From contig NZ_CP079863.1 of NCBI RefSeq assembly GCF_025263485.1, positions 3,162,001-3,226,000 of the forward strand: a stretch of 64,000 bases of DNA, written 5' to 3'. A model generated the notes under the pieces. It was given only the letters and a program-made list of their open reading frames with translations, ran no database searches and was not told the origin of the DNA. How positions within the stretch are numbered: position 1 is the first letter of the stretch; each line of letters starts with the position of its first letter. Made by a program: the position numbers and the translations under genes. Shown here piece after piece: positions 39,197 through 47,050 of the stretch. Origin of the DNA: Mycobacterium sp. SMC-2 (GTDB taxonomy: Bacteria > Actinomycetota > Actinomycetes > Mycobacteriales > Mycobacteriaceae).

Positions 39197-40233
39197 GACG
39201 CACGCCTCGCCAGGCCGATGGACGGCGGTATCCGATCCGCCGAGATGCGTTGCCGGAATACCCAATACGTCCAGGCCTGGTACACCACCGTCAGCGGGGC
39301 CATGAACGCGGTCACCCATGTCATGACCTTGAGGGTGTAGGGCGTCGACGAGGCGTTGTAGATCGTCACGCTCCACTCTGTGTTCAGCGTCGAGGGCACC
39401 AGGTTGGGGTATAGCGCACCGAACAACAGGATCACCACGGCCACAACGACGGTCGCCGCGCACGCGAACGCCCAGCCGTCGGACACGCGCCGCCACACCA
39501 ACAGCACCGCCGCCAGCTGCGCCACCACCGCGACCGCGAGCACCAGCCAGGTCCAGTCCTTGCCGTAGGCCAGTTGGGTCCAAACCCCGAAGCCCGCAAC
39601 CAATCCGGTCACCGGAAGCGACAGCCACACCGCCAGCCGATGGGCGTCGTCGCGGATGGCGCCCGAGGTCTTCAGCGAGATGAACACCGCGCCGTAGAGC
39701 AGGAACAGCCCGGCGGTGGCCAAACCGCCCAGCAGGGTGTAGGCGTTGAGCACGTCGGTGATCGACAGGTTGACGTGGCCGCGGGCGTCCACCGGAAGGC
39801 CACGGACCAGGATGGCGAACGCCACGCCCCACAGCAGCGCCGGCAGCCACGACCCGGCGGCCATGCCGAAATCTGCCCAGCCGCGCCACTTCGTGTCGTC
39901 GATCTTGCCGCGCCACTCAATCGCCACGGCGCGCAGGATCATGCCGAAGAGGATCGCCAGCAGCGGCAGGTACAGCGTGGAGAACACGGTGGCGTACCAG
40001 CCGGGAAAGGCGGCGAACATCGCTGCGCCGCCGACGATCAGCCAGACCTCGTTGCCGTCCCAGACCGGGCCGATGGTATTCAGCGCCGTGCGCCGGATGG
40101 GTTCGGGATCACCGATGCCGAGGCGCGCGAGCGGCTCCATCAACATGCCCACCCCGAAGTCGAAGCCCTCCAGCACGAAGAAACCGACGAACAGCAACCC
40201 GATGATGCCGAACCACAACTGTTGCAGTCCCAT
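39193..40233 (-). CDS. cydB: Cytochrome bd oxidase subunit II
   Basis: 346 residues, about nine helices. The N-terminus LQQLWFGIIGLLFVGFFVLEGFDFGVGML and GPVWDGNEVWLIVGGAAMFAAFP are CydB hallmarks. Forms the quinol oxidase heterodimer with CydA. ATG at 40233; 34 bases after cydA. Overlaps cydD by four bases. Confidence 0.95.
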   Translation of the reverse strand: MGLQQLWFGIIGLLFVGFFVLEGFDFGVGMLMEPLARLGIGDPEPIRRTALNTIGPVWDGNEVWLIVGGAAMFAAFPGWYATVFSTLYLPLLAILFGMILRAVAIEWRGKIDDTKWRGWADFGMAAGSWLPALLWGVAFAILVRGLPVDARGHVNLSITDVLNAYTLLGGLATAGLFLLYGAVFISLKTSGAIRDDAHRLAVWLSLPVTGLVAGFGVWTQLAYGKDWTWLVLAVAVVAQLAAVLLVWRRVSDGWAFACAATVVVAVVILLFGALYPNLVPSTLNTEWSVTIYNASSTPYTLKVMTWVTAFMAPLTVVYQAWTYWVFRQRISADRIPPSIGLARRAS

Positions 40234-40267
40234 CGGTCAGCTCCTTTCCAAGTTCGTGGGTCCCGGC

Positions 40268-41740
40268 CTAATAGGCGAACGAAAGCGGTGCCACCTCTTC
40301 CTCGCCGGGCGCCGGCGGGGGAGCCGGTTCGGCGTCGTGTTCCCGCGGCCCTTCGGTGATGTAACGCTTGAGCAGGAAGAACCAGATGACCGCGAGCACG
40401 GCGTAGACGAGGGTGAAGGTCACCAGGGAGGTGATGACCATGCCGGGCGCATGTTGTGAGACGGCTTCACGGACCGTGAACCGAACCTGTTGGTCGCCGG
40501 TCGGATTGGGCGCCACGATCCAGGGTTGCCGGCCCATTTCGGTGAACACCCACCCGGAGATGTTCGCCAGGAACGGCGTGGGAATGGTCAGCAGCGCCAG
40601 CCAGGAAAACCATCGCTGGTTGGGCACCCGGCCACCGCGGGTGACCCACAGCGCCGCGAGCGCGAACAACACCGGAATGGCAAGGAAGCCGATCATCGCG
40701 CGGAACGACCAGTAGGTGACGAACAGGTTGGGCTTGTAGTCATCCGGGCCGAACCGCTGCTCGAAGTCCCGCTGGATATCGCGCACGCCCTGCAACGTCA
40801 CGTCGCTGGTCCGGCCCTGGGCGAGGAACGGCAGCACGTAGGGCACCTCGATGACACCCTTGACCCCGTCACAGTTGTTGTGCCTGCCGACGGTCAGAAT
40901 GGAAAAGTCGGGGTCCGTCTGGGTGTCACACAACGTCTCGGCCGACGCCATCTTCATCGGTTGCTGAACGAACATCAGCTTGCCCTGCTTGTCGCCGGTG
41001 AAGAACAGGCCGACGGCGGCGAGCAGCACCACCCAGCAGCCCAGGATGGCCGCCGGGCGAAACATGGTGCGGGCGTTGGATTCGCCGGCGGGGGTGGCGG
41101 TTTCGGCGCGGCGGGAACGGACCAGGAACCAAGCGCTGACGGCGGCGACGAACGTCGCTGCGGTCAGCAACGCGCCGGTGACCGTGTGGGTAAATGCCCA
41201 TCGCGCAGTGTTATTGCCCAGCAGCGCGGTGATGCTGTGCAGCTCGGCCCGATGTGTCGCCGGGTTGTAGTGCGCGCCGACCGGATGTTGCATGAACGAG
41301 TTCGCCACGATGATGAAGAACGCCGACACGTTGACACCGATCGCGACGATCCAGATGCACGCCAGGTGTATCAACTTCGGCAGGCGGTCCCAGCCGAAGA
41401 TCCACAATCCGATGAAGGTGGACTCGAAGAAGAAGGCGAACAACCCTTCCATGGCCAGGGGCGCGCCGAAGATGTCGCCGACGAACCGCGAGTACTCGCT
41501 CCAGTTCATGCCGAACTGAAATTCCTGGACGATCCCCGTCGCCACGCCGATGGCGAAGTTGATCAGGAATAACTTGCCGAAGAACTTGGTGAGCCGATAC
41601 CACGCGGTGTCCCCGGTGGCCACCCACACCGTCTGCATGACGGCCAGCAGGGGTGCCAGACCGATCGTGAGCGGCACGAAGATGAAGTGGTAGACGGTGG
41701 TGATACCGAACTGCCACCGCGAAATATCGACGACATTCAT
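40268..41740 (-). CDS. cydA: Cytochrome bd oxidase subunit I
   Basis: 490 residues carrying the haem and quinol sites. His in TTVYHFIFVPLTIG near residue 18 and His in FTHTVTGALL near residue 185 are the expected haem ligands, and GRQPW (TEMGRQPWIV) is the family signature. The quinol loop is short, as in mycobacteria. First gene of cydABDC, preceded by a 19-bp palindrome. This high-affinity oxidase supports respiration at low oxygen and when the bcc:aa3 branch is blocked. Confidence 0.96.
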   Translation of the reverse strand: MNVVDISRWQFGITTVYHFIFVPLTIGLAPLLAVMQTVWVATGDTAWYRLTKFFGKLFLINFAIGVATGIVQEFQFGMNWSEYSRFVGDIFGAPLAMEGLFAFFFESTFIGLWIFGWDRLPKLIHLACIWIVAIGVNVSAFFIIVANSFMQHPVGAHYNPATHRAELHSITALLGNNTARWAFTHTVTGALLTAATFVAAVSAWFLVRSRRAETATPAGESNARTMFRPAAILGCWVVLLAAVGLFFTGDKQGKLMFVQQPMKMASAETLCDTQTDPDFSILTVGRHNNCDGVKGVIEVPYVLPFLAQGRTSDVTLQGVRDIQRDFEQRFGPDDYKPNLFVTYWSFRAMIGFLAIPVLFALAALWVTRGGRVPNQRWFSWLALLTIPTPFLANISGWVFTEMGRQPWIVAPNPTGDQQVRFTVREAVSQHAPGMVITSLVTFTLVYAVLAVIWFFLLKRYITEGPREHDAEPAPPPAPGEEEVAPLSFAY

Positions 41741-41775
41741 CCGTCATCTCCCCAAAAACGGAGCCGTACGCACGG

Positions 41776-41794
41776 CTACTACGAACTGTAGTAG
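41776..41794. promoter_or_regulatory. 19-bp palindrome upstream of cydA
   Basis: CTACTACGAACTGTAGTAG: perfect 7-bp arms around GAACT, 36 bases before the cydA start. Dyads of TAC/GTA are recognised by BlaI/MecI-type repressors, but the spacing here is five rather than the four of classic MecI sites, so the cognate protein is uncertain. Confidence 0.6.
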
Positions 41795-41825
41795 AAAGCC
41801 GGGGGTGGCGCTACCGAGGGCCGCC

Positions 41826-42398
41826 TCAGCCGGCCAGGTTCTTCGAAGCCTTCCGGATGCCGAAGGACGACACGATTTCGAAGATGCCGAGGACCACGAA
41901 CCACACCCCGACCACGAGTGCCAGCGTGACAATCGATTCCAGCGGTGATGCCAGGACGACGATGCCGGCGAGCAGACTGATCACGCCGATGAAGATCGCC
42001 CATCCCCGCCCCGGCAGCTGCGGGTCCTGGATGGCCGAAACCGTCGTGGCCACACCGCGGAAGATGAAGCCGATCCCAATCCAGATGGCCAGCAACAGGA
42101 TTGCGTTACCGAAATGGCGGAATGCCAACAGTGCCAGGATCAGCGACGCTGCTCCGCTGATGAACAACAAGATCCGGCTGCCCGCCGAAACATGCAGGCT
42201 GAACGCGAAGAGCACCTGCGCGAAACCGGTGATCAGCAGATAGACACCGAAGAGGACGGCGGCGACCAGGACGGTCCTGCCGGGCCAGGCCAGGATCAGG
42301 ACGCCAAGGACGAGCGAGAGGAATCCCGACAACAAGGTCGATTTCCACAGATGGGGCAACAAACTTGGAGCAGGGGGAGATCCAGGTGTAGTTTGCAT
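41826..42398 (-). CDS. HdeD-family membrane protein
   Basis: 190 residues, six regularly spaced helices with internal similarity between halves (LLSGFLSLVLGVLILAWP, then FISGAASLILALLAF and FIGVISLLAGIVVLASP), the HdeD/DUF308 pattern. Matches Rv1624c. ATG at 42398 starts MQTTPGSPP. In enteric bacteria HdeD helps acid resistance; the mycobacterial role is not known. It is 85 bases upstream of cydA on the same strand and might share its transcription. Confidence 0.8.
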   Translation of the reverse strand: MQTTPGSPPAPSLLPHLWKSTLLSGFLSLVLGVLILAWPGRTVLVAAVLFGVYLLITGFAQVLFAFSLHVSAGSRILLFISGAASLILALLAFRHFGNAILLLAIWIGIGFIFRGVATTVSAIQDPQLPGRGWAIFIGVISLLAGIVVLASPLESIVTLALVVGVWFVVLGIFEIVSSFGIRKASKNLAG

Positions 42399-42444
42399 GG
42401 CCGCAGTCTGGCACAAACGCCGCCCTGGGTATAGAGCACTTCGG

Positions 42445-43785
42445 CTACACGTGGGCCCTACGTGAAGCCTCGGCCGACAGATCGGTGGTTTCCTTGGTGG
42501 TTTCGCTGGCCGCCTTGCGCCCGATCAGATACCAGGTACGCATGAGTCCTTTACCTTTGACGTCGATGTGGCCGCGCTCCTGCAACACGAATTCGTCCTT
42601 GAGACGCTCGTACATGGCCTGGGGCACCTGAATTCGGCCCACCGAGTCGGTGGATTCCATCCGGGACGCGACATTGACGGCGTCGCCCCACACGTCATAG
42701 AAGAAGCGGCGGGAGCCCACGACACCGGCGACCACGGGCCCGCACGCCATGCCCACCCGCAGCGGAACGACGTTGCCGTGCGGATCCTGCAGTCCGGCCG
42801 CAACATTGGCCATCTCGAGGGCGAAGTCCGCGAGCGCCTGGGCGTGGTCGGGCCTGGCGCGCGGGACGCCGCTGACCACCATGTACGAGTCGCCGCTGAC
42901 TTTGATCTTCTCGAGGCCGTGCTTGTCCACGAGCGCGTCGAAAGCGCTGTACAGCCGGTCGAGAAAGCGCACCAGGTCGGCCGGCGCCGTGCTGCTGGCC
43001 CGCTCGGTGAATCCGACGATATCGGCGAACAGGACCGAGGCCACGTCGTACTTGTCGGCGATCACGCCGCGGTCGGGCTCCTTGAGCCGCTCGGCGATGC
43101 TGGCCGGCAACATGTTGGACAGCAACGCCTCCGAGCGGTCGTACTGCGCCTCCATTTCTGCCTCGGCGCGTGCGGTGTCACGCAGAGCGAACCACACGGT
43201 CACGACGACCATCACGACGCTGGAGATCGTTGTGACGACAAAACCGGTCGATTGCACCCAGGCCGGCTGCAGCCCGGTGTCGCGGGGGATCAGGAATTCG
43301 ACCGCGATGATCAGACCGGCGGCCACGGCGGCCAGCGCGGACGCCAAAACGATGTGTTCGATGCCCAGCAACAGCACAACGATGCAGGCGCCCACCAGGA
43401 AGAAGAGTTGTGCTCCCGACCTGGTGCCGACGTCCACGCAGCTGGCGAAGACCGACACGTAGGCCGTGCCCAGAAAGGTCAGCGGGGCAATCAGTTCGCC
43501 GAATCGCTGCAGCCACGGCACCGCAGCGAAGACCATGGCGCCGAGGACGTTGATCGAGCTGACCTGCCACAACCAGCTTCCGCTGAAGATCTGCACCAGG
43601 ACGAAGCTCACGCTCACGGTGACGGCCAGCCACGCGGTGATGGTCAGGACCCGGGCCCGGCGGGCGGCCGCGGCGGCGTAGTGCTGATGGCGGTCGCGCG
43701 TCTGTGCCCGCACCACGGCCACGTAGTCCGGGCGTCTCGATGAGCCATCCGATACGGTTGGGGCGCCGCATTTCTTTGCCGCCAC
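42445..43785 (-). CDS. cya: Membrane-bound class III adenylyl cyclase
   Basis: Makes cAMP. 446 residues: six N-terminal helices (about 45-205), a HAMP-less linker and a mammalian-like cyclase domain. VLFADIVGFTERAS has the metal-binding Asp and EKIKVSGDSYMVVSG the substrate Lys and second metal Asp; FFYDVWGDAVNVASRMES has the adenine-selecting Asp and transition-state Asn/Arg. All catalytic residues are present in one chain, so it would work as a homodimer, as Rv1625c does. GTG at 43785 gives the N-terminus VAAKKCGAP as in M. tuberculosis. Confidence 0.93.
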   Translation of the reverse strand: MAAKKCGAPTVSDGSSRRPDYVAVVRAQTRDRHQHYAAAAARRARVLTITAWLAVTVSVSFVLVQIFSGSWLWQVSSINVLGAMVFAAVPWLQRFGELIAPLTFLGTAYVSVFASCVDVGTRSGAQLFFLVGACIVVLLLGIEHIVLASALAAVAAGLIIAVEFLIPRDTGLQPAWVQSTGFVVTTISSVVMVVVTVWFALRDTARAEAEMEAQYDRSEALLSNMLPASIAERLKEPDRGVIADKYDVASVLFADIVGFTERASSTAPADLVRFLDRLYSAFDALVDKHGLEKIKVSGDSYMVVSGVPRARPDHAQALADFALEMANVAAGLQDPHGNVVPLRVGMACGPVVAGVVGSRRFFYDVWGDAVNVASRMESTDSVGRIQVPQAMYERLKDEFVLQERGHIDVKGKGLMRTWYLIGRKAASETTKETTDLSAEASRRAHV

Positions 43786-43856
43786 GTTCAAAGCGTAACC
43801 GCTGAGCACGCGTTTGTCGGCCGTGTTACCGCGCCGGCGCCGAGGCGGCTGTCCAG

Positions 43857-44348
43857 TCAATCGGTTGCGAGCCAGTCGGACATGTGGTGTGGCGAGAGTG
43901 CCCCGTTGGGCATGATGTGGCACACCTCGTGTCCGTCCCGGGTGGCCAGGTCGGCGATCATGCGGCGGTGGCAGCGCCACCAGGTCGGCTCCCCGCACAT
44001 CACCGCCACGTTGCACGCGTCGGCATCGCGCAGCAGCCGCTCGTATGCGGCTTGAAAGCCCGGCGTGCGGGTGTGGGCCGCGTAGTTGGCGAATGCCCGG
44101 TTTTGCCACCACAGGTCGCGCGGTACCGGTTCGGTGGGCGGCTTGCGTCGCCCACCGAGATCCGGTTCGTGGCGATAGGCGATCCCGGCGGCGCCCAGCC
44201 AGTCCGGCATCGCTTCCTTCGACACGTCGGGGTTGCGCCGGGACCCGGGAAAACTGCGGACGTCGACCAACAGCGTGATGCCGTGCCGGCGAAGCGCGGC
44301 GGTGATTTCCTCGGCGGTTTTCGCCCCGTGGCCGATGGTGTACAGCAT
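43857..44348 (-). CDS. DUF488 family protein
   Basis: 163 residues. LYTIGHGAKTAEEI at the N-terminus, LLVDVRSFPGSRRNPDVS, and CGEPTWWRCHRRMIAD near residue 120 are DUF488 signatures, including the conserved Cys and His. No biochemical role is established for the family. ATG at 44348; GTG two codons upstream (44354) is possible. It begins 10 bases after the 3' end of the tRNA gene on the same strand, so it may be co-transcribed with it. Confidence 0.82.
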   Translation of the reverse strand: MLYTIGHGAKTAEEITAALRRHGITLLVDVRSFPGSRRNPDVSKEAMPDWLGAAGIAYRHEPDLGGRRKPPTEPVPRDLWWQNRAFANYAAHTRTPGFQAAYERLLRDADACNVAVMCGEPTWWRCHRRMIADLATRDGHEVCHIMPNGALSPHHMSDWLATD

Positions 44349-44358
44349 TGTCACAGAG

Positions 44359-44432
44359 TGCCCTCGGTGGGATTCGAACCCACACTGGACGGGTTTTGAG
44401 TCCGTTTCCTCTGCCAGTTGGGATACGAGGGC
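44359..44432 (-). tRNA. tRNA-Leu (anticodon CAA), short variable loop
   Basis: 74-nt cloverleaf on the minus strand. Acceptor stem GCCCTCG/CGAGGGC with discriminator A, T arm GTGGG-TTCGAAT-CCCAC and anticodon loop CTCAAAA giving anticodon CAA (leucine, UUG). CCA is not encoded. The variable loop is only five bases, whereas leucine tRNAs normally carry a long extra arm; the anticodon stem has an A-C mismatch next to the loop. Confidence 0.88.
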
Positions 44433-44545
44433 TTACCGGCCTCCTACCTTAGAGGCAGCCTCCCACCATAAAGGATTTGGTGCCGGCCACCGTCTCACCG
44501 CCCCCGAGGTCGCTGGTTTGCGGCGTTCACGACACAATGTCCGAC

Positions 44546-45160
44546 ATGACAGGCCCCACGACCGACACCGACGCCGCCGTGCCGCGCCGGGTCCTGATCG
44601 CTGAAGACGAAGCGCTCATCCGCATGGACCTCGCCGAGATGCTGCGAGAGGAGGGTTACGACATCGTCGGGGAGGCCGGCGACGGACAGGAAGCCGTCGA
44701 GCTGGCCGAACAACATAAGCCCGACTTGGTGATCATGGACGTGAAGATGCCGCGCCGCGACGGGATCGACGCGGCGTCGGAGATCGCCAGCAAGCGCATC
44801 GCACCGATCGTGGTGCTGACCGCGTTCAGCCAGCGCGACTTGGTCGAACGGGCCCGCGATGCCGGGGCGATGGCCTACCTGGTGAAGCCCTTTACGATCA
44901 GCGACCTGATTCCGGCTATCGAGTTGGCGGTCAGCCGCTTCGCCGAAATCAGCGAGCTGGAACGCGAAGTGGCGACGCTGTCCGAGCGGCTGGAGACCCG
45001 AAAGCTCGTCGAACGCGCCAAGGGCCTGCTGCAGGCCAAGCAGGGCATGACCGAGCCCGAGGCGTTCAAGTGGATTCAGCGCGCCGCCATGGACCGGCGG
45101 ACCACCATGAAACGCGTCGCCGAAGTCGTCCTGGAAACCCTCGACACACCCGACGAGTAA
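44546..45160 (+). CDS. pdtaR: ANTAR-domain response regulator PdtaR
   Basis: 204 residues. Receiver domain with acidic pocket LIAEDEALIRMD, phosphoacceptor Asp in LVIMDVKMPRRDG, Thr in VVLTAFS and Lys in LVKPF. The C-terminal ANTAR RNA-binding domain spans ERLETRKLVERAKGLLQAKQGMTEPEAFKWIQRAAMDRR. Partner of the orphan histidine kinase PdtaS in mycobacteria; acts on nascent transcripts rather than DNA and has been tied to NO and copper responses. ATG at 44546 gives MTGPTTDTD as in Rv1626; ATG at 44537 is in frame too. Confidence 0.95.
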   Translation: MTGPTTDTDAAVPRRVLIAEDEALIRMDLAEMLREEGYDIVGEAGDGQEAVELAEQHKPDLVIMDVKMPRRDGIDAASEIASKRIAPIVVLTAFSQRDLVERARDAGAMAYLVKPFTISDLIPAIELAVSRFAEISELEREVATLSERLETRKLVERAKGLLQAKQGMTEPEAFKWIQRAAMDRRTTMKRVAEVVLETLDTPDE

Positions 45161-45161
45161 T

Positions 45162-45259
45162 TCGAGTGTGCGTTGACGGCTTTGCGTGTGCGTCCAGGGC
45201 GACAAAACCGCAGAAATCTCGCCTTGGGTGCACACCGAAAGCCGCCATCGCACACTCGA
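45162..45259. repeat. 98-nt near-perfect hairpin at pdtaR/thiolase convergent junction
   Basis: Outer arms TCGAGTGTGCG (45162-45172) and CGCACACTCGA (45249-45259) pair perfectly. TGACGGCTTT pairs 9 of 10 with AAAGCCGCCA, and the GTGTGC/CCA/GGCGA blocks pair inside. The loop is about CAAAACCGCAGAAATC. Related in sequence to the repeat at 15402-15479. Confidence 0.8.
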
Positions 45260-45309
45260 TGTGGTGAGCCGCGTCGAGCCCGCACAAATCGCGGCGGGTT
45301 AAGTGCGCC

Positions 45310-46512
45310 CTAGCGCGCGACGATCACCGACGAGCCGTGCCCGAACAGGCCCTGGTTGGCGGTGACGCCGACGGTGGCGTTCTCCACCTGCCGGCCGGTC
45401 GCCTGACCCCGCAGCTGCCAGGTGAGCTCGCACACCTGCGCGATGGCCTGCGCGGGGATGGCCTCGCCGAAGCAGGCCAGCCCGCCCGACGGGTTGACCG
45501 GCACCTTGCCGCCGATGGTGGTCGCGCCGCTGCGCAACAGCGCCTCGGCCTCACCCTTGGGGCAGAGCCCGAGGTGCTCGTACCAGTCGAGCTCCAGCGC
45601 GGTGGACAGGTCGTAGACCTCGGCCAGGCTGACGTCCTCGGGTCCGATGCCCGCCTCGGCGTAGGCCGCGTCCAGGATCTGGTCCTTGAACACCCGGTCC
45701 GGCGCGGGCACCGCGGCGGTGGAATCCGTTGCGATGTCCGGTAATTCGGGCAGGTGCTGCGGGTAGCGGGGGGTGACCGTGCTGACCGCGCGCACCGACG
45801 GCACGCCGTCGAGCGAGCCCAGGTGCTTGCGGGCGAACTCGGCGCCGGCCACGATCAGGGCCGCCGCGCCGTCGGAGGTGGCGCAGATGTCGAGCTGCCG
45901 CAACGGGTCGGCCACCACCGGGCTGGCGAGCACGTCATCGACCGATGCTTCCTTGCGGTAGCGGGCGTTCGGGTTCTGTAGGCCGTGCCGCGAGTTCTTC
46001 ACCTTCACCTGAGCGAAGTCATCGGCCGTCGCGCCGTAGAGGTCCATCCGGCGGCGCGCCAGCAGCGCGAAATACACCGGGTTCATCGCGCCGATCAAGT
46101 GGAACCGCTGCCAGTCGGGATCGTTCTTGCGTTCCCCGCCGACGGGGGCGAACGCGCCCTTCGGGGTGGTGTCGGCGCCGATCACCAGCGCGACGTCGCA
46201 GAAACCGGCCAGGATCTGGGCGCGCGCGCTCTGCAGCGCCTGCGAGCCGCTGGCGCACGCGGCGTAGCTCGAGCTGACCGGCACGCCGTTCCAGCCGAGC
46301 TTCTGGGCGAACGTCGACCCGGCGATGAAGCCCGGGTAGCCGTTGCGAATGGTGTCCGCGCCGGCGACCAGCTGGATCTGCCGCCAGTCCAGGCCGGCCT
46401 CGGCCAGCGCGGCGCGCGCGGCGACCACCCCGTATTCGGTGAAGTCGCGGCCCCACTTGCCCCACGGGTGCATTCCGGCGCCGAGGATGTAGAGCGGTTC
46501 GGGCGTACTCAT
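45310..46512 (-). CDS. Thiolase-fold lipid-transfer (SCP-x/Ltp-type) protein
   Basis: 400 residues of the nonspecific lipid-transfer/thiolase family. Nucleophilic-type Cys in SSSYAACASGSQAL near residue 90, LDICATSDGAAALIV and the C-terminal NPSGGLACFGEAIPA and GLFGHGSSV are typical. Relatives act as steroid side-chain aldolases (Ltp2 type) together with a DUF35 partner; the adjacent DUF35 gene and an upstream KstR box support sterol or related lipid catabolism. ATG at 46512. Matches Rv1627c. Confidence 0.87.
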   Translation of the reverse strand: MSTPEPLYILGAGMHPWGKWGRDFTEYGVVAARAALAEAGLDWRQIQLVAGADTIRNGYPGFIAGSTFAQKLGWNGVPVSSSYAACASGSQALQSARAQILAGFCDVALVIGADTTPKGAFAPVGGERKNDPDWQRFHLIGAMNPVYFALLARRRMDLYGATADDFAQVKVKNSRHGLQNPNARYRKEASVDDVLASPVVADPLRQLDICATSDGAAALIVAGAEFARKHLGSLDGVPSVRAVSTVTPRYPQHLPELPDIATDSTAAVPAPDRVFKDQILDAAYAEAGIGPEDVSLAEVYDLSTALELDWYEHLGLCPKGEAEALLRSGATTIGGKVPVNPSGGLACFGEAIPAQAIAQVCELTWQLRGQATGRQVENATVGVTANQGLFGHGSSVIVAR

Positions 46513-46514
46513 GG

Positions 46515-46955
46515 TCAGGCCACCTTCCACGCGTACACGATGCGCTGCACGCCGTCGTCGTCGGTGAACAGCGGCATGGTGGTCAGCTCCATCTCCATGC
46601 CGACCTTCAAATCGGCGGCCAGCGTCCCCTCGACAACCTTGCCCAGCACAATGAGTCCCTCATCGGCCAGCTCGACCGCGGCAATGGCGAAGGGCTCGAA
46701 GGGATCCGGGGCGGGGTAGGGCGGCGGGGGCGGATACCGGTTTTCGGTGTAGCTCCACAGCGTGCCCCGACGGGACAACGCGACGGACTCTAGTGTGTCG
46801 CTGCAGCAGCCGGGGTTGGGGCAGTTGTTCTCCCGCGGCGGGAAGACGTAGGTGCCGCACTCGGGGCACTTGCTGCCGATCAGGTGGGTGCTTCCGGCGT
46901 CGTCTGTGGCGAACCACCCGTCGATCGCGGGTTCTTGGCTGGTGACCTCTGGCAC
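46515..46955 (-). CDS. DUF35 zinc-ribbon/OB-fold protein
   Basis: 146 residues. N-terminal rubredoxin-like zinc ribbon CPECG then NCPNPGC (four Cys), followed by an OB fold (TLWSYTENRYPPPPPY...VELADEGLIVLGKV). DUF35 proteins form complexes with thiolase-like enzymes, as in steroid side-chain retro-aldolases. GTG at 46955; it ends two bases before the thiolase gene, so the two are co-translated. Matches Rv1628c. Confidence 0.85.
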   Translation of the reverse strand: MPEVTSQEPAIDGWFATDDAGSTHLIGSKCPECGTYVFPPRENNCPNPGCCSDTLESVALSRRGTLWSYTENRYPPPPPYPAPDPFEPFAIAAVELADEGLIVLGKVVEGTLAADLKVGMEMELTTMPLFTDDDGVQRIVYAWKVA

Positions 46956-46983
46956 TCGGCCAGACTACCCAGCCCCACCCTAA

Positions 46984-47003
46984 AACTGAAACGTGTTGCA
47001 GTT
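46984..47003. promoter_or_regulatory. KstR-type operator
   Basis: TGAAACGTGTTGCA at 46987-47000 fits the published KstR consensus TnnAACnnGTTnnA at every fixed position, and flanking AACTG/CAGTT extends the dyad to 20 bp. It lies 29 bases upstream of the DUF35/thiolase pair. Confidence 0.78.
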
Positions 47004-47020
47004 CCGCGGCAGCGGCTGGC

Positions 47021-47043
47021 TCGTCGGTCTGGGTGCCTAGAGT
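47021..47043 (+). promoter_or_regulatory. polA promoter, RecA-independent damage-type
   Basis: TCGTCGGTC, eight bases, then TAGAGT. Compared with the PafBC-dependent motif TTGTCRGTG-N8-TAnnnT it differs at two positions. The -10 ends seven bases before the polA GTG, so the transcript is probably leaderless. Confidence 0.55.
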
Positions 47044-47050
47044 GATAGCC

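Noticed and set aside
42445..44385. 646-aa reading of the adenylyl cyclase
   Set aside because: The first 200 residues are a shadow of the DUF488 gene. GTG 43785 gives the family N-terminus.
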